Source of the DNA: Turnera subulata
Lineage: Eukaryota; Streptophyta; Magnoliopsida; Malpighiales; Passifloraceae
Assembly (NCBI GenBank): GCA_028386065.3
Contig: JAKUCV010005628.1
Coordinates: 69,904 to 133,903, forward strand
Direction of reading: 5' to 3'
DNA length: 64,000 nucleotides
The notes under the pieces were generated by a model. That model had not been told where the DNA came from, made no database searches, and saw nothing but the letters and a program-made list of their open reading frames with translations. The position numbers and the translations under genes are program-made. This document shows positions 50,201 through 62,738 of the stretch, in pieces. The stretch's first letter is position 1. Every line of letters begins with the position of its first letter.

Positions 50201-53200
50201 CTTGATTTTATTTCTTTTTTGTTTTTACAAATGCATTAAGCATTTTGCTCCCTTTTGATTCATTGAGCATCAGCTACCTATTGAATGCAGGCAGTAGAAT
50301 GGAACTTCTAGAGTTATCCTATCAATAAAGCATGGAAAAAAAGCCTTGTGGCAGCTATGGGCTTTGTTATTGCTTTAAAATATTTTTTGAGCGTTTTAGA
50401 ATTACATACTTTGCATAATCATATACTCTCTCTTCTCTGGAACATTGTGCCAGTTAATTTTGAATATGCATTTCCTCTTTGTAGAGATAGTTTATAATCA
50501 TGTTCCTGATTATTCTCCATCCGTACAGGTTTGGCGTGTGAATGGCAAGGAAAAGACTCTCCTTTCAGCCTCAGAGCAGTCAAAGCTTTACAGTGGAGAT
50601 TGCTATATTTTTCAGTATACATATTCAGGAGAAGTCAATGAAGAGTATCTTGTAGGAACATGGTTTGGACAGAAGAGTGTGGAGGTCATTTTCAAGCATT
50701 AAGACTAACTATATCCATTGTTTGGTTTATTCTTTCTTAATGCTCTTTCTATAAGTTGTAGTCTTGTCGTCGTCGACGATAGATTTGATTTCTTTTTGAT
50801 TATCATATGTTTGCCATTCCAAAATAGGAGGAAAGGGCTTCTGCAATTTCACTAGCAAATAAGATGGTTGAGGCATTAAAGTTTCTGCCTGCCCAGGTGG
50901 TTTTCTTTCACTTACATCTAGTAAACCAGTACTCAAATAATTTCTCTCTTGGGGCTCTTTCTGATATTTTCTTTTTGTTCCTGTTGATGCCTAGGCACGC
51001 ATCTATGAAGGAAGAGAAACAATTCAGTTCTTTACAATCTTTCAGAGCTTTATTGTCTTTAAGGTCTGTAAGATACATTTGCAGATTTCCAATCAAGGAT
51101 GAACAGATTTAAAATATTGACCATTTTTTCTGGTTAAATTTCTTTTGAAGATCAATTATCTTCTAAGCAACTGAGGAAGTAACTAACTACCAATTAATTA
51201 GGGTGGTCTGAGCTCTGGATACAAGGATTATATTGCAGAGAAGGAAATTCCAGATGAGACATACAAGGAGGATGCTGTGGCATTATTTCGAGTTCAAGGT
51301 TCTGGACCTGATAATATGCAAGCAATACAAGTTGAACCGGTATGTTAACCTTTTCTTTTGTTAGGGAGATGTAATTCCCATAGGAAAAGTGATATAGTGA
51401 CATCAGAAGTTCGCTATTGAAAGTAAAATTTTGATGTGGTAACTATCTTCGGAGTATTATTAATATTTTTGGTATTGGATTAAGAGTTTATTTTCTGCTA
51501 TTGCTGTTAGGATTTATTACAGCATGTGACGTCAAGGATTATGGTGTTAATCATGGGCCTCGAGTCTGTGCCAATAGAAAATTTGATTGCCATTTTTTCT
51601 GTAAATTTTTAAATATTCTTTTTGGCAAATTTGAACATAAATGTGTGACATAAGTATATTGCTTTTTGATTATGGTAAGTGGCCATTCCCATGTAACGCA
51701 TTCGGATACCCTCCTTCCTATGCTTTATACACCAGAACAAAGTAAAGGATAAAGGGTAAATGGCTTTGAAGGAAAAGAAGAACAAGTATACAAATACATT
51801 GATTTTGACTAAAGTTGATGCTCTTCTGGCTAAATTGATACATAATTTGCATCATCACTTGGCATGCTGAATGACTTTGTAAAAAAACGGGATCTAAAAA
51901 TAATTCAGAAATGTTAATTGATGCTTTGTTTGAAGTGCATTCACATAGTTTGTTGAAGTTCATCTTGTCATGGTACATCAAATCGGATAGTATTATAGTT
52001 TGACAATGCGGAATTTAACATTTCTTTGTTATGATTCAGAATTATTTACGAGCAGTTTCTTCAATTTTGAATATAGGGAATGTGCAGATGTTTTTGGCAC
52101 TTTGATGTTTAGATTTAAAAGCATTTTTGTGCTTTTATATCACATGCATGAGTTTTCTCCTTTTTTGTAGGTTCAGTTCTAAATTTACTCTCTTTTCTTT
52201 CTCATGTAATTCGATATCAGGTTGCATCATCACTGAATTCCTCCTACTGTTACATACTGCATAACGACTCTGTTGTCTTCACGTGGTCTGGCAACCTTAC
52301 CAGCTCAGAGGACCAAGAACTTATGGAAAGACAGCTGGATGTGATAAAGGTGTGACAATGCGCTCTCTGTGATTTCTTCAAGGATTTTGAGTTTGAATAT
52401 TACAGATTATTTCCTCCATTTTAGCGTTGAGCAAAATACTTTTGGAGTACAAGCTGCCAGTACTTTTAGCATGGTGAAAAAATCATTCTGCTCGTGGGAT
52501 TAACATTATTGATTGACAGTTCTTGGCATCTTTACTTCTGCCTTGACATACAGAATTGATTTGTGAAGCTATATGTTTAGTAGCTCATTTTAATTTCTTG
52601 TCACTTTTGGTGTGATCTGGACATGTAATCTCTCAATTGTTCTCTTGAAATTTCCACAGCCAAATATGCAATCCAGGCCACAGAAGGAAGGATCCGAGTC
52701 TGAACAATTTTGGGATTTGTTGGGAGGAAAATCTGAATACCCCAGCCAAAAAATTGGAAGGGAAGCTGAAAATGATCCTCATCTTTTCTCTTGTGTGTAC
52801 TCAAACGGTAGGGAACTGATCTTTTCTTGCTCATAGCTTTCTTCATGTACCCTGCACTTATGCTTCCTGTCTTGTTAAAGTTAAATTCTAATTAGTTTCT
52901 TATCTTCCCACCATGGCTTTTTTCACAATCAAAAAATGGCTCCGATCTGCAGGAAATTTGAAGGTGTGTATGCCTTCTATTCTATCATTTCTAACCTCTG
53001 CTGCTCCTGACTGATATTTAAAAACATGCTTCCTTCTAGAATGTTCTTGCTTTTTGGAAATAAAATTTCCTTTTTACCCTACATATGTCCATGGCTTCAA
53101 AAACTTGCGATTTCGATACTTCTTTCGCTAACTTGTATTTGTTTTACAGGTGACTGAGATATACAACTTTACCCAGGATGATTTAATGACAGAAGATATA

Positions 53201-54984
53201 TTCATCCTGGACTGTCACTCTGAAATCTTTGTATGGGTGGGAAAACTGGTCGACTCCAAAACCAAGATGCATGCTTTAACTATTGGAGAGGTACATGAAT
53301 TTCGTGCTCCAGCTCAGTGCAATACTGGACCTTTTGTTTTCAAATTTTATATCTTACATATAATGATATGCACTACCTTTTTGTTCCATGAACATCTTTT
53401 ACAATTTTATTCTATTGATTGTCAGCATATATAGTGCTTAAACCTTGATGAAAATAGTCGTTGTCTTGCCTAGGATTCTTGATTTTGTGATTTGTTGATT
53501 TTAAATTACTTGCAAAGCATATGTCTTTATACTTTTCACGTCTTTTTCTTTGCAGAAATTTGTTGAGCATGATTTCCTGTTGGAAAAGCTGTCTTGTGAA
53601 TCTCCAATATGTGTTGTTATGGAAGGGAGTGAGCCGCCATTTTTTACACGTTTCTTTTCATGGGATTCAACAAAATCTGCTGTAAGCAATGATGATGCCC
53701 TGTCTTTTTGAACAAACCAGAGTGGCATACTAAGTAGACTTTTTTGCACTTTAGAATTCATACATGTTAATCTTCTTTATTTGGTTGCAGATGCATGGAA
53801 ATTCGTTCCAACGGAAGCTGGCAATAGTGAAAAATGGTGGTGCACCAATCCTAGATGTAAGATTCAATATTATAATTTTTATATTATAATTTTTTCAAGA
53901 CATTCAATAGTAGAAGCTTCTGAGTAGTCTTTACTAGTTGTAACATTTTTAATTGTACATAAGCTTCATGTCCTTCACATGATGAATTGTTTTACGCTGA
54001 ACTTTGTATTGCTAGTAGGCTTTTATGTGCTGATTTCTTGTTGACATATCAACAAAGTGGCCTACTCATTTACATAAATTCACATGATTGTTACTTATTG
54101 GAGGCTTGATGCTTGATTAGAAACCCAAACGGAGAGCGCCTGTATCACATGGAGGCAGGTCTAGTGCGCCCTCCAGGTCTAGTGTGCCAGAAAAATCACA
54201 ACGTTCCAGGAGTGTGTCCTTCAGCCCTGACAGAGTTCGCGTAAGGGGAAGATCTCCAGCCTTTAATGCTCTGGCTGCTAATTTTGAGAATCCTACTCCA
54301 AATGCAAGAAACCTTTCAACACCACCACCAGTTGTCAGAAAGCTATATCCAAAATCTTCAAGCCCTGTCGCTGGAAAGCTGGCGTCCAGGTCCTCAGCTA
54401 TAGCAGCTCTAACTGCAAGTTTTGAACAGCCGCCACCAGCACGACAGGTCATTATGCCCCGGTCCGTCAAAGGTATTATTGTGTGATCTTCCTGAAGGAA
54501 ATTGCATTATGACTATGACTCCAATTGTCTTGGTGATTTAATCTTGTACTACTACTTGTCATGAGTGAAGCAAGTTCTCCAACACCGAAGTCAGAACCTG
54601 AATCAAACTCCAAGGAGAACTCTATTAGCCGGGAGAACTCTGTTGGCAGCAGGCTAGAGACCACCATAGAGGAAGATGCAAAAGAGGGTGAGGCTGAAGA
54701 TGAGGAAGGACTCCCAATTTATCCATACGAACGCCTTCATATTAACGCATCAGATCCAGTTACCGAGATTGATGTAACCAAACGAGAGGTAAACTGTAGG
54801 CAGTTGGCGAAAGTATGATGTTAAATGTGCATGCATGGCATTGAACTTGATATTGTTTTTATATGTGCAGACTTACTTGTCAGTGGCAGAATTTAAAGAG
54901 AAATTCGGGATGGCAAAAGATGCATTCTATAAGTTACCCAAATGGAAACAGAACAAGCTTAAAATGGCCCTTCAATTATTCTGA
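47256..54984 (+). CDS. VLN5: Villin (VLN4/VLN5-like actin-bundling protein)
   Basis: Twenty-two coding exons: 47256-47311, 47511-47610, 48020-48088, 48180-48416, 48515-48692, 48780-48912, 49424-49586, 49675-49816, 50032-50132, 50529-50684, 50828-50896, 50995-51063, 51202-51339, 52221-52349, 52660-52807, 52953-52963, 53150-53290, 53556-53681, 53791-53856, 54121-54472, 54571-54788, 54871-54984. About 971 residues, matching Arabidopsis VLN4/VLN5. Starts [20 protein letters not shown]. Six gelsolin-like repeats follow ([86 protein letters not shown]), then a Ser/Pro/Arg-rich linker and a C-terminal villin headpiece with [17 protein letters not shown]. Villins bundle, cap and Ca-dependently sever actin filaments in tip-growing and elongating cells. 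One intron (48417) has a GC donor, and exon 16 is 11 nt. The VLN4 versus VLN5 choice rests on neighbourhood. Confidence 0.95.
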
Positions 54985-55564
54985 GTCCGTTTTGTGCCTA
55001 TATTTTTCCCTGGCTCGATGCAGTTGAGGTTGCTGGTGGAATGGAGCTTGCTTGTGAATCAGTAAGAATTCTTCCCTTTCAATAACTATTCTTCTAGTTT
55101 CTTCAGCTACTACTGTGGACATTCTAAATGTGTGACTTTCCGCTCTTCCCGCAGTAGGGCAACCTGGTTTCTCAGAAGTGAAAGGGACAGCATCAGTGCT
55201 TTTTTAGCTGCTTCTGCTCCCAGGAAGCTTGTTTTCTTGATTAATGAACAAAGCCCCGACTTCTTTTTCTTTCTTTTTTGTTTCCCCCCCTGAGCTGTGG
55301 GCTTGAATGTCTAGTTTTTTTTTTTTTTAATTTTTCGGCTGCTTTTTGTTTCAGTTGAGTTAGTTGTTTGGTTATTCTTTTTATCACAGTTTGGTTGTGA
55401 GCTTGCATTTTTGTTTTCCATTTTTTATTCAAAATTGATTTTAGTAGTGATTATAGCCTCTTGAGGATGCAGACAGTCTATAGGATGTATTGTGCAAACA
55501 GAGGATGGAAGTGTGTACAGAAAGAGTGTAAAAACCAGTCCACTCATTATTTGGTTGGAATAAA
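54985..55564 (+). other. Villin 3' UTR with possible poly(A) signal
   Basis: T-rich 3' UTR. AATAAA at 55559-55564 is the best poly(A) signal candidate. A UTR intron around 55059-55154 is possible but not needed. Confidence 0.5.
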
Positions 55565-57195
55565 AGTGTGCTTTTTAAAAAAAAATTCCATTTTTTGGTT
55601 ATTTGTTGGTCCATGTTACAAATATTATCCTTGAATATTTAGGAGGGGAACCAATTGTAACATCAGAAAATTGTATTTACACAGGACCTGTTTTTCCTCT
55701 TCTTTATTTTACTGCTACAGAAATTAAATGCAGAGACCTGCAATCTTCTATTTATTCAGTTGCTTATCTTCTTCCAATTTCTTTTTGTATGCTAACTCAT
55801 TGCTATTCTTCATTGCTTTTTGATAAACGACTCATGGCTACACTTTTGCAATACAGACAGTTATGGTTTTTTTTCCTTTTTGTAATAAACGAAATATCCA
55901 TATGATAATATGATATATTGAAAGCCAATTTATTGTTTGAGAATGTATGTATATCTATCTCTTCATACAAAAAAAAAAATGAATTCTAGCGGACTGTTAA
56001 AACTCACCTATCATTTGAACCAAAAAAATAAGCAAATTAAATATCTATCAATGTAGAAACGTTATAATATATAATTCACTTCTCTTCATACGTATTAGGA
56101 AAAACTGGCGTAATGTGAATGCCAATCTTTTTTCTATTTTATTTTGTTACTTGCATCATAATCATTAAGGTTTGGCAGATTAGGTTATCTCTTGATTTGT
56201 GCATCATTTTTTCCCCTTTACTTTTACTGTTTAAAATCTAATAGAAAACTTGAAATCAAAACTAAAATATGTTAAACCCAAGAAAAAGAAAATGTTAAAC
56301 CCAAGAAATGTCAACCTTCGTTAGAAAGATTTTGGAGTTCTTTTATTATTGTGAATTATATTTAGTGGAGATAAGAGAACGTAAAAAGTAATCAACTTTC
56401 AACCTGTAGAGTGGTATTTTAATTAGTTACTAAACAACTTTTTTACTCCCATCCGAAATAACAAACTCTGCCTTATGTAAAGTTGCCGATTAACCTCTCG
56501 ATCTGAAATCACTATTCTATACCTGCATATCTATATGTCATATATTAGCCATAATTTACAACAACATTCTGTAGTCTTAATAAGAGGGGGAAGGGTTAAG
56601 GATTTACCAGGAAACTTTGTCCCGATTAATTTGGATCCGACTCGGATCAAGTAGGGGAGTCCCTGGGATTTTCTATTAAACAGTTATTTTTACACCATTT
56701 TACATGAGCTTGAATTGAACAGTGATAGAGTGTATAGTGTAAAAAATTTGATATACGGAACAAAAAAGGGAATATACTATACCACTACTACTGGATGGTT
56801 TACAGGAATGTTGAACAACAGTAAATACTACTTTACTAGCAGTAAATGCAGAGTAAAAAGGGGGAAATTACACAAGGCATCAGGAGGCAGAAGAGAGAGA
56901 GAGAGAGAGAGAAAAGGACACACTCTGCTGCTCTCTATCACACCAACGACGCGAGAGATTTCGCAGAAGAGAATCCTCCCTCACTCTCTCCTCCATTTAC
57001 TCACTCGCAACTTTCGAGACAGAGAGAGTGTGCATATATATAGAGAGAGATTGAGAGAATAAAGAGACGGTTATGCAAATCTAGGGAGAGAAAGGAAGCG
57101 AAACAAACAGCGAGAATTTAGAGAGAGAGAGAGAGAGAGAGAGGCAGTGTGGTGTGTGTACTGTGCTGTTGCTGTACTGTGTTTGGCGTGCGGCT
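55565..57195 (+). other. Spacer and leader of the epimerase gene
   Basis: 55565-56850 is AT-rich with no gene. From about 56880 the DNA is GA-rich, consistent with a leader or core promoter next to the ATG at 57196. Confidence 0.5.
56892..57143. repeat. (GA)n microsatellites in the epimerase leader
   Basis: Perfect GA runs at 56892-56912 and 57121-57143, with shorter GA tracts between. GA repeats next to plant transcription starts are binding sites for BPC/GAGA-binding factors; this is inference for the present gene. Confidence 0.85.
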
Positions 57196-60100
57196 ATGGC
57201 TACGGGTGGGGAGAGAGTGCCGGTGGAGTTGTGCAAAGGCATCAACGGCCTCGACAAGGTGGTTCTCCGCGAAGGCCGCGCCGCCTCCGCCGAGGTAAAA
57301 ACCGCCTCTTTTTGCTCCGCGATCCGGCGGTTTCCGCTTTTGATTTCTTGCTCCTAGGGTTTCTCCTGCCGTTTTCATGCTCCCGAATTTGTTGCTTCTT
57401 AGTGTTATGCAAGTGATGTTTGCTTACCCGTTCCTGTGCATCTTCTACTTCTTTTGCTTACAAGCTTACTTGACGGCGGCGATGAGTTAGTAACTAATTA
57501 TGCCGTATCGGAGTGCTTCATTTCACATTTTGCGTCTTGATTCCCCCCTACTAGCAGATGCCGTGCGTTATGTGTTCTTCCTGCTAGTTACTGTATGATA
57601 CTTGAGCAGTAGAGTGATCCTCAGATCCCGAGTAGCTGGTGTCGGTAGCCGATTCCATTTAATGTTTTATGATCAACAACCGTCCGGTTCCGTGAAATGT
57701 AGTAGGCTTGAGAATTGAATGTGTGTCTTATGTATTATATCGAACATGAAGAGAGCGTTCAGTTCCAACATTCTTCTATCTAGTCAATTGATTTGAACTT
57801 TGAAAGTAGTTGCTACTTGATGCCATTCCTGGCATTTGTATGGTGATAAGTTAGCAATCTTTGTTTTCTTTCCAAACTATAGTTTGTAATGCTCTTTAAA
57901 CCACCAATTGGTATGCTAGATCAAATTTCTGCCCGGGCCTGTTGTTTACCAGGATCACTTGATGGAATTACAACTTGGATTGAGCGCTGGATTTTGCTAC
58001 TTTCTTTCTTTTATCAGGAAGAGCAAAAGCTCTTGAGCACTTGTTTTCTTGTTTGTTTTGGTTTCGTTCGATCGTCCGGCAGTCTATTGTTTTTTCTTTT
58101 CACCATTTTATCCATATTCTTATATATGTGTCTTTTCTCCAGGTGTATCTGTATGGTGCTCACGTGACATCTTGGAAGAATGATCATGGGGAGGAGTTGC
58201 TTTTTGTTAGCAGTAAGGTGCTAAGGATGTTCTTATCATTATTATAGAAACAAAAACTATGTCCACTTCTGTTTTTATTCTCAGCTTCACGAGTCAAGTT
58301 AGTGTTAAGTCGGATATATTTAGGATGCTTTGGTGTTTAACAGTTCCTTTGTCTAGGCTTACGTGTATGTTATAAGCTTGAAACAATTTCTACTGGTTTA
58401 TGTTAATACCTATCCTTGCTCCGGTCTCTGTGGCTTCAAGTCTTTTGAAGTAATTGAATTGGTTGGAGTGGTTACCACAATGGAGGCCACAAGGGGATCT
58501 GCAAGTGTTAAATCAACATTTATCCTGGAGTTTGATGTAATTGATCTGTTGCTTCCCTTGTTTTGGCTAGTTAATATGATTGTTTGGTCCATGGTAAGCT
58601 ATTGAAAATTATCATTATGGATTGTTATGACGGCTCTATGATTAGTGAAATCATCCTGTTATCCTAGTTTAAGTTAATGAAAGAATATGTTTCTCATCGT
58701 GAGGAGTGTTTCTTCTTTTCCAATCAATTGCTATTCCTTATGCACCTTGTGAAAAATTTTCCAGCTCTCTTTTACTTCTTTATATTTTGCATCAGAGTGC
58801 TGTTATAAATATGTAGTCTTGTGGTTTTGCTGATGTTCCACTCGTATTATCTCCTTATGATGGTGGTTATGGACTATGGAAAAATTAACTATTTCCTTTC
58901 TTTTCTCCTGCCTTAGTGAGGCCTATAGTAGCATAAGGGTGTTCTCAAGTCAAATATCTAGCAATAAGTAACATCATGCATTAAGAATTAAGAAAGGGGA
59001 ATAAGAGGATTTCTATTGCTTCCCGAAAAGCCTTGTTATATCAAATCTTGAACACTTAAGAGATTGAGCTTATGTGTGTGTTTTTTTTAGAAAATATACC
59101 ACGGAACTGAGTGAATTATGATTTTGGAGGTTCAGTGATGCCCTTTTTTACTTTGGCTATCATGTTGAATGCTTGCTGTATGGTCAGGTTTATATGTCAT
59201 TATATATGACGTGCAATACATATTTCGATTCCTTTGTTCTTGTCAATCTTGTTATTTTCTCAAATGATTGTATGCTCCATTTTGCTTTGCTTGGATGTCA
59301 AGTTAAAACGAGCTTTCTATGAAGGCTTATTTCCTTAGTTACACTTTAACCTCGCTAATAAATCCCAGCTGACTGTATTTAATATCTCGTGCAGGCTATT
59401 TTTAAGCCTCCAAAAGCAATTCGTGGGGGCATTCCAATATGCTTTCCTCAAGTATGTACTTACACTGCAGCTTCGCTTCATACTTGCTTAACTGAGTTCA
59501 TCCTTTTCAAGGAAACTTGCTCCATGTATGCAGTTCTCAAATCATGGTTCTCTTGAGGCCCACGGATTTGCCAGGAATAGGTTTTGGTCCATTGACACTG
59601 ACCCTCCTCCTTTTCCAACAAATTCTACCAGTAAGGCTTTCATTGACTTGATCCTCAAGCCCAGTGAAGATGATGCTCAAAAATGGCCTCATAGGTGAAA
59701 TAGTTGAAGTTATCACTATTCTTTGTTTTTCAAAAAACTAGAATCCTGTGGACTTGTAAACTCATCTATTAATCTACCCCTTTTTTGTCCTGCTCTTAGT
59801 TACGAGTTCCGTCTGAGGGTCACTTTGAGCCCTGCAGGAGATCTGATGCTGACATCTCGCATCAGGAATACCAACAGTGATGGAAAGCCATTTTCTTTCA
59901 CATTTGCATATCATACGTATTTCTCTGTTTCAGACATCAGGTAAGTTTAAAGTTGCAATCTAAGACAGTATTGGTTACATTATATAACCTTAACTTTTGC
60001 TTGTAACAAGTTCTTTGATCCACCACCAAATTTTCTGCCACTGATACTGGGATTACTTAAAAGTTTTCCCATCAGGTTCTCTCTTGTTTGTTCCATTCCT

Positions 60101-61683
60101 ACTATACAGCATCACTTCTATCGAACCTGCTATTAGCTGCAAATAACTGTAGCTTTGTACACAATGTCAAAAGCTTGTAACCTGTTGCATATCTTAAAGT
60201 GAAGAGGTTGCAGAAAAAAGAAATGTCAATTCCCCATGACCATGATTTCAGTTACAATTGTGAATGTGACTATTTAGGAATACTGTTATAAACTGAATCA
60301 CTGCAAATCTCCTCTAACTGCACCAGTTATTTGAGTGTATTTTTAGAGTTTGAAATTGAAGTATTCCATTTTTATCATTCTTCTGTTTGTCTTTATTATC
60401 TTCCCTGCATTATTTGTCATGATATCCCTCATGTTCCAGAAACATTTTTGTTATGGTCTCTCAAGGAACGGCTGACTATTAATTATAACTGTTTCCAGCT
60501 GGCAAAACCTTTTTGCAGTTGTCATCAAATTCTGGCTCCTTTGTTTTGGCAACTTAACTACCTTAGTATTTGGTAGGCTATAATGGCCTTTTGCTTCTCT
60601 TTGTTGTTTTCAGTGAAGTTCGGGTTGAAGGTCTTGAGACACTTGATTATCTGGACAATTTGCAGAATAAGGAGCGCTTTACTGAGCAAGGTGATGCCTT
60701 AACATTTGAATCAGAAGTAAGTGGAGTATTTCTTAGTTTACTTTTTTGTTTTTTCTTTAAATAGTAGTATCCAATTCATTCATGTCTTTCTTATATAGGT
60801 TGACAAGATATACCTCAGCACTCCTACGAAGATTGCTATTCTGGATCATGAAAAGAAGAGAACATTTGTATTACGCAAAGATGGACTTCCAGATGCTGGT
60901 AAAATTGGCTTCTTTCTTCCTCAAAACTCTTCTTTTAGGAGGACTTTAAGTTTGCATCTCATATACACTTGACCTTTATGTGTCAGGAATTGTACTTAAA
61001 AAACTGATATGCCATTCCTAATAAGAAAATCTACTTAGGGACTGGAAGGGGCCAGAAAGCTGCTCTTGCCTTTTCCCTTAATATCATAATGGCATATCAT
61101 GCCTATCAGGGCTTACATGTGAAGCTTGATAGAGTTAGTTATCAATTTTCAAGTCAGCTATCATGCATGAAGGACAACTGATTGAAAAGCTGAGGTTTGC
61201 CTCATGAGCTTTAGAATCGCAAAAAAAAAAATTCTGAAGTAAATTTATCCATCTAATTCAAACTCAAATCTGGATGCTATTACTTTGACTGTCCCTCGGC
61301 CTTTGCAGCTCTTTACCATTTTATATATGATGAGAAAGATAGTACGCCTTTCTTTTATATATGACCTGTTGTTTTTTCATGTTTTTATTTTTTCGGATTA
61401 AAAGCACCTTGGTTTTGAAGAGCTCTCTGTACATTATTTACATTGGGTTCATCCTCCTTTGCAAGCAGTGGTTTGGAATCCATGGGATAAGAAGGCAAAA
61501 TCTTTGGTTGATTTTGGGGATGATGAATACAAGCACATGCTTTGTGTGGAGGCTGCTGCTATTGAGAAACCAATCACACTAAAACCCGGGGAGGAGTGGA
61601 AAGGAAGGCTAGAACTGTGTGCGGTTCCTTCCAGTTACTGTAGTGGGCAACTCGACCCTGAGAAGGTTCTGCAGAACGCTTGA
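57196..61683 (+). CDS. Putative glucose-6-phosphate 1-epimerase (aldose 1-epimerase family)
   Basis: Eight exons: 57196-57294, 58143-58217, 59395-59451, 59534-59694, 59800-59940, 60614-60716, 60799-60898, 61469-61683 (stop TGA); about 316 residues, as expected. The start MATGGERVPVELCKGINGLD is preferred to an in-frame ATG at 57154 because the family starts here. Galactose-mutarotase fold motifs include VYLYGAHVTSWKN, AIRGGIPICFPQF, SLEAHGFARNRFW (catalytic His), SFTFAYHTYFSVSD (second His), DAVVWNPWDKK and LCVEAAAIEKPITLKPGEEW (catalytic Glu). Catalyses interconversion of the alpha and beta anomers of hexose-6-phosphates, probably in the cytosol. The acceptor of the last exon is a tandem NAGNAG (61461-61468). 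The second exon ends in SSK, and the first two introns are the longest (about 0.85 and 1.2 kb). Confidence 0.94.
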
Positions 61684-62680
61684 AAAAGATTCATGGTTTT
61701 GATCTTATACACTGTACAGCTACATTTGCTGGAGGTTTAATGTCGGCACCTAAATATGTAGTTGGTGGTGCATTTGAGTACTGGAACATCACATTTATGT
61801 TGACCTGTCATCTGTTGCCGGAGAAGGGCTGGAGGTTTGAATATTCCGAGTTCTATACGATGCTATCTTAGAAATGAGATATGATTCACTTTGTATGTTT
61901 CAAAGGACATAATGGATAATGCTCCACAAAGTTACTCTCTTTTTTTTTCTTAAAAAACTTATGTATAATTGCTTCTGTATGGAAATGAAATGATCCGATA
62001 TATTCATGATTCAAGTGATTCTAGTAGTGCAACTGATTGATTTGTTATTGGAGTGTGGTTTTGTTCTGTTCCACAGTTTAGGCTTGACACTATAGTTTGG
62101 TAGAGTGTTTGAGAAAAAACAAGTATGTTTAGCATGGCCTTGCGGCAGCACTGTGTGCGAACAATGTTCAGCCAATTCTGGTCCGTTCCATAGTACGCCA
62201 TGCAACAGCAACTTTGTTAGAGTCATACAGGATACAGCCAGCAATCACAATTCGTATAAGCCTGTGGGCAGTGGGTCATATCTTATTGTCTCAACTTGCT
62301 CATTCACCATCACACGCAAACATGGGTTGCTAATGCCTAATAGTCCAAGCCAGATGGGTCTTCTTTCCTCCTTAATCATTTACTTACTAGTTGATTTTAG
62401 CAGCCAATGCATTTAGCTATGGCTTAATTATTTCAGAAGTGGTTTTTTTAATCCTAAGCCCGTGTAATTTTTTTAAAAAATATTTTTACCTTTAAAGGAT
62501 ACAACTAAAGGACTTGGAATCCGGACTTCGTACTATACAAGGGAGAGCAGCCAGGATGCATTATTAAAATTATTACCCATAGGATATGGACAGGCCGCCA
62601 ACAAAGACGAATGGGTCGCTTTCCATCCTCTTAGACGTTAGCCCAAATTCTATGCTCTTGTTTGGAGTCTTCTTTGACTT
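61684..62680 (+). other. 3' UTR of the epimerase gene and spacer
   Basis: 61684 to about 62000 is likely 3' UTR (AAATGAAATGATC near 61982 may serve as a poly(A) signal). No gene is seen up to 62680. Confidence 0.5.
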
Positions 62681-62738
62681 AAAACATCCCTATAAACATT
62701 TCACCAAAAAAAAGAAAAAAAAAACATCCCTATAAACA
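62681..62738 (+). repeat. 18-bp direct repeat flanking a 22-bp poly(A) insertion
   Basis: AAAACATCCCTATAAACA is found at 62681-62698 and, identical, at 62721-62738. The 22 bp between are TTTCACC followed by an A-rich tail. This fits a target-primed retrotransposon insertion that kept only the last few bases before the tail. Confidence 0.8.

Noticed and set aside
57147..57416. Alternative frames around the first epimerase exon, and a start at 57154
   Set aside because: The family N-terminus fits the ATG at 57196. The upstream in-frame part has no conservation that I recognise and lies in the GA-rich leader.
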